Below, piece by piece: positions 1 to 18,073 of a stretch of DNA of 64,000 nt. The DNA comes from Hirudinaria manillensis (taxonomy: Eukaryota > Annelida > Clitellata > Hirudinida > Hirudinidae), in the NCBI GenBank assembly GCA_034509925.1, contig CM067527.1, positions 14,199,415-14,263,414 of the forward strand, written 5' to 3'. Made by a program: the position numbers and the translations under genes. The notes beneath the pieces were generated by a model. It had not been told where the DNA came from and did no database searches. It worked only from the letters and a program-made list of their open reading frames with translations. Numbering within the stretch: the first letter of the stretch is position 1; every line of letters starts with the position of its first letter.

Positions 1-742
1 TTGGGGTCTGACTTTCTAAACTGACGAAGTTCTGAAGTGGTATACCACATTGCAAAGGTTTTATAGTATTGCTATTGGAAACTGTGGTGTCGTTAATCAA
101 AATTCGAAAATGTTAGTAGAAGAAAGGCTGGATTGCTGTTGCAATCATAGTCTGAGATTTCCCCCCCCCCCACCTTTTAATCTTTGCTGGTATGAGGAAG
201 GTAAAGCGTAGTAAACGCCACTAATTTATTTTAAAATTTCGGACAAAACGATACATTTTAGGTAAGTAACTTTGGCATTGGCACTTTCAGAGGCGGAAAT
301 TTAAAGTGTCACTTTAAATGTAGTTTTCAGATTGAGTTTATGTAACAATTTAATATGCAAAGAGAACATCAAAGTGCTTTCAGGCGATATCTGTTCTTTT
401 AAACAGGCCAGGAAAGAATTAAAACCAAAAAGCTCCAGATAATCATAAAAGTCAGATATAGTGACTCATTCATACGATAATGACTGCCCCCAAAGTAGCC
501 CTGAATTAGTTTACAAAATACACGAAACTGCGTAGCTCTGAGTGAGTAAAAGAGAAGCGAGTTTCCAATGTTGAATCGCTTCAGACCGCTTATGAATATT
601 TAAGAATTTGCCACTTGTCAATTGCATATGCCACATATTTTTAATTATATTTTTAAAATGTAAAAATAAATAATTCAAAACGCCATCATAGTATAGCACA
701 CTAACACGGTTACCTATATGGTGACTGTAAACCGCTGTACGT
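1..742. other. Intergenic left edge / 3' flank of TRIM-NHL gene
   Basis: I see no gene here. It is AT-rich DNA with a short poly-C run near 160-171. On the minus strand it is the 3' flank of the TRIM-NHL gene; an AATAAA on that strand (plus 225-230) is one possible distal poly(A) signal, about 510 nt past the stop. Confidence 0.5.
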
Positions 743-3700
743 TTACTGAAAGGTGAAGGTTACGAAGCGTTTGTTGTCGAGATCGGCAACATGGAGGAGC
801 TGTCGTTTGGTGTCGAAGAGAAGATCCAGCGGGAAACTGAGACCAAACGTTGGAATGATGAGCTCTCTGATTGGCTTCAGATCGATCGAGTTTAGCAAAA
901 CGATGCGATGGTTGTAGTGATCTGAGACGAACAAGAGATTGTTGACCAGGTCTACTGCCATTCTGTAAGGGCCGTTTAGCTGCTGCTGTTTCATGTGATA
1001 GTTTGCATTGTAATTGTGACGTCCGGCATTCCCTGGACCGCCCTTCAGCGTTCCGTAAGTGGCCAGAATTTTTCCAGCTCCGTCCATGAGGCAGACGCGA
1101 TCCAAGTTGCTGCCGGAATGGCTAACCGCAAATCTCTCGAAACTTTCCAATGCAGTGGCTGCACTGGTTTCGTTTTGCTGTTTGAGGTGTAATCATATTG
1201 AATCCGAATAATCCAGTGAAGATTGAAAATAGATTAAAACTTGTTTACTAGAGTTTTGATTTTGTAAATATTGAAGTAACAAGCTTTTTTGAATTTGTTT
1301 CAGGCTTCAGAATAACTTAACTTTATGAATCAAATTCAAAACTCGCATTTAAATATGTATAAAAAAAGAGTTTTATAAATTCTTTGGTGTTATTTTTTGT
1401 TTAATTTTACGAAATAAAACTCGAACAGCTAGCTACATATCACCAACCTGAACCACGAACATGGTGTCTATACCCTCGTCATCGTTCAGTTGCAGTGCTT
1501 CGCTCGGTTTATCGATGCTGAAATCGAGCGGTATCTTCCTCTTCAGTTTTCCATTCACGTCGACCACCATGAGACTTGCCACTTCCGGACAGGTGACCAA
1601 AAGGAAGCGATTGTCTTTGGTATTGGACAGGCAGTTCAGACCCTCCCCCGTACCTAGAGACCATCTGTCGTAAGACGTCGAAGCCACCTCGTTGTCAACG
1701 CCGATATCGACGACTACTTCTATCTTGTGGACCATGTCACTCTTCCACTCTGTCACGAAAAGATGGTTCTCAACGACAGTCATGCTGAAGGCATTCTTCA
1801 GTCCTGCTACTCTGAGAGTGTCGGTCTTGCAGTAAAAAGCCGGAGCGGAGGAAGACGAGACCGACGAGGCCAGAGTCGAGGCCGAGGTGTTGGAAGTCGA
1901 GGCCTTTTTCTTGTCGAGAGCAGTGGCGTCGCACACCTGGATCTCGTCAGATGAGTAAGTGGCACAACATAGGAAGTCGTTCTCGTCGTCGGATATCAAA
2001 GCCATAGCCACTGCGTAGTCGTTGCAGGGCAATGAATGAAGTACGACTGGAGATTTGGTCATCGTTACTGCAACTGATGACTTTCCTGAAAGTTAGAAAT
2101 CAAGCCTACTGTTTTTGCTGGGGTTTAGGATTGTTTGACTTGTATTTAGACTTAAAAGAAATTGTTTTAATAGAAAGAAGCAACTTATTCTTCTTAAATT
2201 ACCAATTGGATTGTGAGGTGGTGCTATATGTGAATGATGCTCACATTTTTTTTTTCCAGACATCTAACTAGGCAAAAGAAAATCGATGAAATGCTACTGC
2301 TATCTTATCCTCACGATTGCGGCGCTAGATAAATTCCTTTATCATCATTATCAACCATCGTTATCATTAAAAAACAGTATTCTACTGACTGGAATACTTA
2401 GTCTTGAACTCCAGAAAGCCAATGAGATTCTCATCGCTGCTCACGCTATCACCGGAGCAGCTAATCTTGTTCCTGATCGTACCCGCACCGACCCCTCCAC
2501 AGACACTCATCCTCCTACCGAGAACGACTTCCGTGGCCAATCTCGACGGGGTAAAGATGGGTTCGATCTCGCAGGCCAGTTCCGGCACGGACATCTTTCT
2601 CAGCTCGACGAGACGCTTGATGATTTCACGGGCCGAGCAGACCAGCATCGGAGGCGAGGCCTTTCTCAGTACTAGGTTGGTATACCTGAACGGTGCCGTT
2701 GACTGGTTTAAGGGATCGTCCGTGAAAGAAGAGGAGGATGGATTGGGAGGAACAAAAAGCGGACAATGGGGCGGGGTTTAACGAAATGTAGATTTACGCA
2801 AATTTTAATCTGAATAAAATGGATGCTCACTGGAAAATTTATTTGTGATGGCGATGATGATGACGACGGCATTTGCTGACGTCTTTTACGATGACCGGTT
2901 TAATAATTATTAATAAGTATTACAAAAACAGCAAATAAGGTGGTGCCCTACTTCGTAGACTGCTCCAGTCTGACTTTGTGCTTTTCCAGACAGTCCCTAA
3001 CCTTTTCCAACTCCCTATTGAAGGACCTCTTTCTCTCGTCAATGTCTCTCTTCAATTTCATGGCGTGTCTCAGAAGAGCTTCCTTCATCTCGTCTTCCTT
3101 GTTTTGGACGCTATTCTCCACGTTGTCAATGTTCGTATTGAAACGGTCAGATATCTGGAAATGTTTCGTTGAGTTATTATGTTGCTGTTGATGCTTGTGA
3201 TGGCTGTGCATGTTACAATGACTTATGAAAAATATCTTGTAAGAAAAAAAGCATGCCACACATTGCACGTAAATATACAACTACCTTTATTACAAGTTTT
3301 GGAGAATTTAATGAAGAAAATCAGATTTCCTCTCAATTCACATAAAAAACAAAACAAAACCAAATTACCTCTGAAACCTCCTTCAAATTCCTGTCAACAA
3401 TCTCCATATCCACACAAAGATCGTCGACTCCTTCAATCAACTTCCTCTTCAAATCGACCTCCGCCTCCAAGATTCCACATCCAGAATGTCCGATATGCTC
3501 CGGAGAAGCAAAGCAGATCCTGCATTCTCCAGTTCCGCAAGTTCGGCAGAAGATGTCCAGTCTCTCGGACTTGTGGATGCGACAGAAAATGTCATCCAAG
3601 CGATGGAGTAGTTCCAGCTGAGAGCCGAGACTGACGAGTCTAAAAAGAAGGGAAGAAGAAATGGTGCCTAATTTGGCTATATTGGAATTCTTGGATACTT

Positions 3701-5334
3701 GAGTACTTATTTCGGATCGAGAGCATGGAACATTTTTTTCGATCCAGCGGTTTAAAGTTTAAGCCGTGAAGTGTAGTTGTGGGAAAGGAGATTTTAACTT
3801 GGAATAAAATTATTAAATAAATAGAACGGTAATTAGACTGTATTATTTTATTTAATAAGAGAAAAAAGATCAAGTGCTAATACATGATTATTATAACATC
3901 AGACATTTAATGTTTCACTTCTGTGTTCAGCTTTAGAATTTTTCAGACTTTTTCTTGTATTTATGATAATTACTATATAATTAATTGCTAGAATGACAAC
4001 AAAATATGATACCAACTTGTGCGAATTGGTGGTATTTAGGAGCTTGTGGTATTCGACGCATCTTTGGCAAAGGTGTTGGTTGCAATCGACACAAAACCTG
4101 CTAGCTACAGTTTCACACCCCGGCATTTTGAGATTTTGGCAAACTTCGCAAAGGACTGCACTGGCTGGAATCAACGTGTCGTCTTTCTTTTCTGTACGAA
4201 GTTGATTTTTTTAGGTTTTTAATCAATTTTTTTTATCAAACGATAATAATATTATTTATATTTTATATTTTTTAATAAACCTTGTATGATAGATCTTAGA
4301 TCGTTTTGTATAAAAATTCTTCGTACTTCTACAAATAATAAATTATAATTATGGAGAAGGCAAATATTATCCGCATTTGCCCAGGATTATGGGCCGTAAC
4401 CTCAACTCGGGGTTAAAGGTATTGGCGTCTGTGCTGGTCAAAGCTTGCTGCTATTGCTTTGCCGGCCATCACTTTGCTTTCTCATTTAGCAACCATTTTA
4501 GAAGGGAAGTGGAGAAGCCATTGTTTAACATCGTTTGTGATTTTGAATATTGCAGTGGTTTTGTTGGCTGAGGTTACTTTGAATACGTCGGAGATGCAAC
4601 GTTCAAAGCTGTTTATTGATGATTGTCAAGCTCTGTTGACGACCTTTCAACTGCTGATGCGTTTGATGTAAATTTATTAATCAGAATCGATAGCAGATGT
4701 TTCATTCTGGTCGTTCATTTTTCTTCCACTATTTTTTATTTTATGCAAATATTTTTAAGCAAAAGTTAAAAATGGCTTGCATCAAGGCAGACTTTTTGTA
4801 CTAAATTTAGAATCGCTATGTCATCGTCTGACCTATCTTAGCGAGCATCATCTAAAAAAAACCAATAAACCACTATAAACATCAATCAAGTTCACCTGCA
4901 GCTTCTTGGATCTGGAGAAATTTTTCGAGGAAGATATTTAACGGCAACTTGGAAAGACCGTCCAGAGGAATGGTGACTCTCTTCTTGCAGATTGGACATA
5001 AGAATTCATTACAATCCTTCTTATCCACCTCCATAATCGTAGGACCAGCAGGTACAAAGGATCCTGAAACTCTTGAGATAAAGGAACTGAAAAATCTTCC
5101 GCCGTTTGCCCCGACGGGTGTCTGATTCTTATAGTGTTCGAAGTCGTCCGGGTCGCTAGACAAACCTGGATTATGGCAGTCTACGCTGACGTAATCTTCT
5201 AAACAATCGAGACAGAAAGTGTGGAGACAGGGCAGCATGCGAGGATCTCTGAGCTGTCCATTGCAAATAGTGCAGCGGATCATCTCATAAGTAGCGTCCT
5301 CCTGGAAATTGAACACTGGATACTCGATGGACAT
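743..5334 (-). CDS. TRIM-NHL protein (RING, two B-boxes, coiled coil, NHL-type propeller), 7 exons
   Basis: Exons in transcript order: 5334-4896, 4191-4013, 3617-3369, 3154-2952, 2685-2390, 2085-1448 and 1177-743. All junctions are GT/AG, phases agree throughout, and the product is 812 residues. RING C3HC4 ligands are C21, C24, C36, H38, C41, C44, C113 and C116. Residues about 160-205 form B-box 1 and about 215-250 form B-box 2 (CRIH...CRTC...CRIC...H). A charged coiled coil follows (about 255-355), then a beta-propeller region whose clearest blade is in the last exon (GPYRMAVD...VSDHYNHRIVLL). The family comprises E3 ubiquitin ligases, several of which bind RNA or cytoskeletal partners. The start is supported by an in-frame TGA 66 nt upstream. 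An oddity is the 68-residue gap between C44 and C113, far longer than usual, so the RING carries a large loop. The exon 5 donor (A|GTCAGT) is weak; it was chosen because it is the only one found that restores phase. The specific substrate is unknown. Confidence 0.88.
4192..4895 (-). other. Intron 1 of the TRIM-NHL gene
   Basis: This 704-bp intron separates the RING exon from B-box 1. It contains short overlapping open frames on the plus strand (4377-4671), but these have no recognisable domain and no splice support. I see nothing else. Confidence 0.6.
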
Positions 5335-6599
5335 GTCTTCGGGAATTGAGTTGCTTGATCCCGTCTTGAATTCCTTTTGCTTCTTTGGTTTTGCTCTTCA
5401 CGCCTGCGCCAAGAAACAATGGGTCTATTATATAAATAAGTAATTGAAAGGAATCGTGTTTGGTTTAACCAAATGGTCTTGCTTTCTACCACAGCGGAGA
5501 GTCTAGAACACATTGGACGGTATGTGACATTAAATTTCTTTAGAATTTGTTAACTCTAAAATAATCCAAAATTCATTTTAACGGCGATATAAAATATTTA
5601 AATCAACTTTTCAATAGTTTCACTTTTAGGTGCTCTCCCTAAAATTAGATGAAAATTGAAAAGTCTCACTGAATTTGCTCTCCCAAAAGGCAGACTCCAA
5701 CTCATTGATTTTGAAACATATGTTTAGTGTTTTTGTGGATGGCTGGCTTATTTACCAGGACGAGAGGCACAGCCAGCTGAACAGAGCCACCGTGAACAGC
5801 TGCTGCTATTTTTCTTTCTTTAGTGAACAGGTAAGTGAACCAAATAGATGCTATTTTGCGTATTGCCAATGCGCCGCATGTCTGAGGACAGGCTTAGAGT
5901 TACACACCTTGTGTGACTTTTATTCAGAGTTCTTGCTACCTACAACGTTGAAAACCATTGCTAGATTCAAGTTCCAGAATTCTGCAAAAGGGTGGGAATG
6001 ATCCAGATGGAAAGTACAGATTTTGTGTAAATTAAATTAGCCACAATAACCTTCCAATTAACATTATTAGTCACAATCGTATGCAGTCCATAGTCTATAA
6101 CCATATCGATCGAAACTGGGTTAGCGAGTGAGTCACTCCAACCAGCCAATGGTAATGATACCGGAAATTAATTGATTGGCCTATGGGACATATTTTAGCT
6201 TCCGGTCGTAAGTTTTAATTTATAATTATTATGGTAGACGAAAGTAACGTCCTATTTCGTAAACATTACAGCCAACAAATAAAATATCCATCCTCCCAAT
6301 AAGGTCAACAAGTTCGGAGACATGGCCACAATCGACCCCAGATTTTTGGCCATCTGCCTGCAAAAACACAAAATGACGGCTCCCTTTCCCAAAAAATATT
6401 TCCTTGCTGTTGGATGTTCAAACGCATGTCAACCATCATTCTCAAGTTACTAAACAAAAGAGTGTAGCACTTCAATTACCATCCATTGCACCCAAGAAAA
6501 TGTTATGACTGTTGCTGCTGGAACTATTTTAAAGGGGACAAAAAGCGTATAATTTAGGAACAAAGGCAGTCCCTTATTAATCATCATTATCACCTCTGC

Positions 6600-13621
<7,022 letters not shown>

Positions 13622-14133
13622 CTGAAAAGATGGATGGGCTTGTTATTTTTTTTTATGACAAGGAAATGAAAATGTATTATGATGGTTATGATGATTAGGA
13701 AAACAAATAAATATGTTACAAATTAATATTATGGGTGGAAAATTATTATTTACAAATAATGGCCAAAAGATTCATAGCAGAAACACAACTAGTGTTGAAT
13801 TATAAATTCTCTCTAAATACTAAACAATTCTTTTGACAGAAAGTACTTGAGGTTGTGCCAATTTATAAAAGATCATTTGATATTTCACTCATGTTGCATC
13901 ATCCACCTCTTTCATCAATTATTATAATTTCTGCTAAGACCAATTAAGTCTTAAAATAAATGAGCTTTATTCCAGAAAATGATCAGAGATTAATTGCTCA
14001 AAGCTAAGAAATTATTTCCATGAGTAAATTCTCATGAGTCAAACAAGACTTCAATTAAATTCAAATAAAATGCAACACAGTGGCAATTGCGCCTTCTGGT
14101 CAGATAGCTTAGTGAGTAGTTAAGCATTCATAC

Positions 14134-14278
14134 TTGCAAGCGTGAAAAATATACGAGCCTGTTTTGACGAAATTTGTTTAAGGAATTTGGTGGATGATGT
14201 GTAGGAGAGTTTTTGCTGCTTCAGGAACCCTTTCAGGACCTTCTTCACACAATTTGAAGTCAGAAATCTATGAGACAT
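14134..14278 (-). CDS. AFG3L2: Possible leader exon of AFG3L2 (mitochondrial presequence)
   Basis: An ATG at 14278 opens about 48 residues, with a beginning (MSHRFLTSNCVKKVLKGF) rich in Lys, Ser and hydrophobic residues and without acids. This is the composition of a mitochondrial targeting peptide, which the 17-exon model above lacks. The best donor (AA|GTATGA at 14134/14133) is phase 1, whereas the exon at 13621 starts in phase 0. Either another small exon lies between, a different donor is used, or this is chance. It sits at the expected place, but the join is unproven. Confidence 0.35.
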
Positions 14279-15115
14279 ATTTATTCGGCATCCGATTAAA
14301 TGATTTATCGCGAAGGTTGACTACGAACGGTGCTCAAACAACGAAAAGTTAACAATTGAATCGAAATGCAAGGTTATTCATCAGTAACCATAAATAAATA
14401 AAATATTACTATAGACATTATGAAGAAGATTAAAATATTTAATTAAATGTTAAAAAAAGGTAAAAAAAAGTGTCGGTTTTTTTTTAATAAATTAAATCAA
14501 ATATAATTGTTAGATGAAGAAATTTTAGGTTAATAAATATGATTATGGACTGAATACATTTTCTATTTTTAAAATATCGCACTTGATTTATCACGTTAGT
14601 TATAACTATGGTAGACGATGAGGATGCAAGGACCGGTTCGTCTCAAATCCTTTTAAGTATTTTATGTAAATTTTTTTCCGGATTAATAAAGCGTTTTTAT
14701 ATCTTATAATTCTAAAATTGAATTAGGGTCATATTTTTGGTACTTTTGCAGAAGCATGCTTGAATGACTGCAGAAGCTTTAAAAAATTAAATTTAATTAA
14801 GTTTTACATTGGCATAAGTTATTTGAATAACCTTTTATTCTTCCCTTCAATTACTTCGAAGCTTGAAAGCAATGTCTGCAATATAGATCATTGAGGACGA
14901 GAGCTTTAAAATGAAGTAATGAACGATAACTTATTTTAATTTATTTGTCGTATGCAGTAAACTTAAACCCAGACCATCACAACTTTCAGTTACGTCATCG
15001 CCCAAATATTTAACGGTTCAACAACAAGGAGAATGACATCGTAACAAATTTTAATACTTTTTCAAAAAAGCAAGATTCTCAAAATCTTCTTTTCCAAATC
15101 ACAATTTCTTTTGCC
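14279..15115. other. Divergent intergenic region
   Basis: AT-rich spacer between the 5' end of the AFG3L2 gene (minus) and the small membrane-protein gene (plus). It should hold both promoters, but I see no convincing TATA box, CpG cluster or repeat. Confidence 0.45.
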
Positions 15116-16545
15116 ATGGCTCAGAGAATGTTTCTCGTTCTGTTGATGGTGATACCTATTATATGGGAAGTAGTTTTTGTAAAAGCAGGTAAATTATGGA
15201 ATCATTTTGCTTTTATTTTGCACTCCTGTTGAAAGCGCTTATTAGGTGATCGACAGGGCCTATTTAATATACTTTTAAAATATTGTATTTCTGTTATAGC
15301 ATTCTAGTTTTATAAGTGATATTACCTACTATTCAATAAAACTAAAGGCGATAAAGTCATTATAGCATGACGAACTCAAAATAATCTTAAGGTTAAAATT
15401 GACACACTACACACACGAAACAGCCTCAAGGCCGGACTACTGCGGCTGTTACAAGATCGTCGAAGGTAAGGAAGAGTTGAAAGCTGCCATCAGCTGTGAA
15501 CCCGACGACTCCCATCTCTGCTGCCACGTCAGAGAATCGGAAGCTGACGACCAAACTCTCTGCTGTGTCGAACCAGATGGCGTTGATGTTCCCTTCCTGC
15601 CGTCCTGTCATTTCGATGGATGGTCTGTCGACGAGTTATATTTTAGGCTCAAGAATCGTCCTTACAAAGAGATGAAGAAGCCGTCCCAGGAGAGAAGTCC
15701 GAAAATGATTCTGTTAGCCGGCAGTTAAATGAATTGCTTTTTAATCTCTTAATTAAATATTTTCTCCAGCTGTCTTTGCCAATCGATAGAAATTAAATGT
15801 TCACTTTTAAACCTAGATTCAATGCCAGCTGCGTGGGAATCATAATAATGCTGCCGATGCTGATCATGATCACATCCTACATACTTCTGAAAAAGATTAA
15901 TCATGCTCTTTACAAGAGGAAGGTCATAAAGAATGTTCGAACCGGTATGATGTCCGAAAGCAAATGCTGTTGTTTAATGTTATTTTCTAAACTTCTAGAA
16001 CTTCTTACTGCGGTGTTGTCGATTTGTGATTATAACTAGAAAGAGACGTTTTTTCCCCAATAAAGTGACGGTCTCTTGTAAAGAAATTGCACCAAAATGC
16101 CTAGGATACTCTGGGCTAGAGCCATGAAAATCCCAATTATTGGCCGGCGTAACTAAAAAGTTTTTTTTTGAAAATTAATTTCTATTGAACAGCTCTCAAA
16201 CCAAATACTCGAGTCAGTCTCAACTCTACGGATCCTCTAATCGACCAAATCGGTACCCAACCAAACAAGTCCAAAATATTTTCAATCGAGGGGGCATTGA
16301 ATATCAACGACGTATTAAGAAACATTACCGAAAAAAAGCCTGATCCGAGTTTCTACGAAAAAGTGACAGCCAAAACCGAACCTCAGTTGTACCAAGGAGC
16401 CTCGCATCCAGTCCTTTTGAACGACATACCGAAAGAGGAGCCAGAAATCCTTATCCCATCGTCTCGAAATCGCTCCAATCAGGAAGGCAAAGCCAGAGAT
16501 CAGTCAAAGTCGGAGAGCAGACCGAGGCGTCAGAATAGCGATTAA
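15116..16545 (+). CDS. Small single-pass membrane protein with Cys-rich ectodomain, unknown family
   Basis: Proposed exons: 15116-15188 (signal peptide MAQRMFLVLLMVIPIIWEVV, donor GCAG|GTAAAT, phase 1), 15424 to about 15709 (ectodomain), about 15817-15944 (transmembrane) and 16193-16545 (cytoplasmic tail, stop TAA). The signal-peptide/ectodomain and TM/tail joins agree in phase. The ectodomain/TM join is uncertain; ATTCT|GTTAGC with acceptor TAG at 15816 would keep frame. The ectodomain has paired cysteines (YCGCY, LCCH, LCCV, SCH) and is acidic. The TM helix is GIIIMLPMLIMITSYILL, followed by KKINHALYKRK, a positive-inside stop-transfer. The tail is hydrophilic and ends rich in Arg, Ser and Asn. 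Topology therefore looks type I. The CC-x-CC layout before one TM faintly recalls Shisa-type adaptors, but spacing does not match well. I do not recognise the family. Confidence 0.65.
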
Positions 16546-16792
16546 GGAACTGAACTACAGTTCGAATTTTAATCTTCTTGTATCTTCAGGTGCTAATTTT
16601 CTTCGATAGATCGTTTCTGTGAATTTGGTAATCAAAGTCGGTTGATAATTATTAAGATTACTTTATCTCTAAGACTCCTGGCGAAACTGAATATTTTCAA
16701 TTAAAAAATGAAACATAGTAAAAGAAACTCATTTGAAATGTTGCATTGTAAAGGAATGTCTTATGCCTTCAAAGTTCGAAAACGATATTCTT

Positions 16793-16798
16793 AATAAA
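16793..16798 (+). terminator. Poly(A) signal AATAAA of the small membrane-protein gene
   Basis: A canonical hexamer about 250 nt past the TAA stop at 16543-16545, on the coding strand. Confidence 0.5.
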
Positions 16799-16817
16799 GC
16801 TGGGTTAAACGCTATGT

Positions 16818-16904
16818 ACTATTGGTATTGCGAGTCTATTCTGATAACGTGACATTAAATAACTATTGGTATTGCGAGTCTATTCTGATAACGTGACATT
16901 AAAT
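16818..16904. repeat. Perfect 43-bp direct duplication
   Basis: Two identical 43-bp copies (16818-16860 and 16862-16904), starting ACTATTGGTATTGCG, separated by one base. It is a recent local tandem duplication just past the poly(A) signal. Confidence 0.95.
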
Positions 16905-18073
16905 TTGTGTAGTTTATGTCTAAGTTTAAAAACCTGCCCACTTTAGATCAGTTTCGAATTGTTTTTGTCTGCGTTTAAGTTATCATATAATACTGCACAG
17001 AAAAAGAATGTTATTTAGCTAAGGGAAAAAAGGAAAGTGCTGAAGTACAATACATTTCAATTATGATAAAGTATCATATTATTGATTGATCAGTAAATTC
17101 CTCGTGGAACGAACCGCAACTATAGAATGACCCGATTGGTTTGAAAATAATCTCGTAGTTTGGTACAACTCTTTCAACTTTTAGTATCAGAGTATTGCAT
17201 TACCTGTACTTTCATAAAGGAATTTGAACATTATAGTCTTACAGTATTGGAGCCACCATCACCATCGTCTTCGCCAGGTTATTGTCAATGCAGGTGCAAA
17301 TCAATATCGCAATATTTCTCATTCGAATAATTTATCATCGAGACATTCTCTGCCAAGTTTGCTTCTTGTAATATAGAAATTACTTATTGCTTTTTGTTGC
17401 AATCACAAGTGAATATTTTGAGTGCGTTTATTTAACTAATGCACGCATACAAAGTATTTAAATGAAATACAGAAACCTTGTTACTTATCGACGTCAATTT
17501 AGTATTTTGTAGCACTACAAAGCAACTACAGGGAACCTTGATATCCCTTTTTTGCTTCTCCGTAATAGCCATGATAGCGACAGTCATTTTAGGAGGTGCA
17601 TGGCTAATAGGGGGATGGAGAGCACCAATCACCCGATAACCTGCCTATAATGACGTTCCAGACGTCATACCTATTTATACTGCGACTAATCAGACCTTAG
17701 TAATGAAGCAGGGAGAAAGAAAAACCGAAAGAAAAAATCGTAGTCGTCCAAACAAGCCAAACTTTGGGCAAGGGTTTTTCGAAACCAAGTTTAGGAACAA
17801 CAAAAAAAAAAATAAAACCCGTCATCAATTAAACCTCTTTAATTTTTGTGTACATTGCCTCTAATATTTCTGAAGAATGGAAATAAATTTCTAAAATAAA
17901 CTGCAGAATTAATTCAGGATCACGATATAAAACATCGATTGGATGTGGACAGAATTTGTGAGATCAACTGTAAAAACTCATGTAACCTCTCAGAACCAAG
18001 TCGTTAAGGAAAGTACAGCTATGTTATATAATTTACTTGCTGTACTTAGTATGTCATCATTACAATTATTCAA
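16905..18073. other. Intergenic spacer
   Basis: No gene recognised. It is AT-rich unique DNA; the right part is the 3' flank of glycosyltransferase-like gene A. Confidence 0.5.

Noticed and set aside
4377-4671. Overlapping plus-strand open frames in TRIM intron 1
   Set aside because: No domain, frames overlap, and they lie inside a well-supported intron on the other strand.
5675-6001. 108-residue plus-strand open frame
   Set aside because: No recognisable motif, signal or splice context; it lies in the intergenic region where the TRIM promoter is expected.
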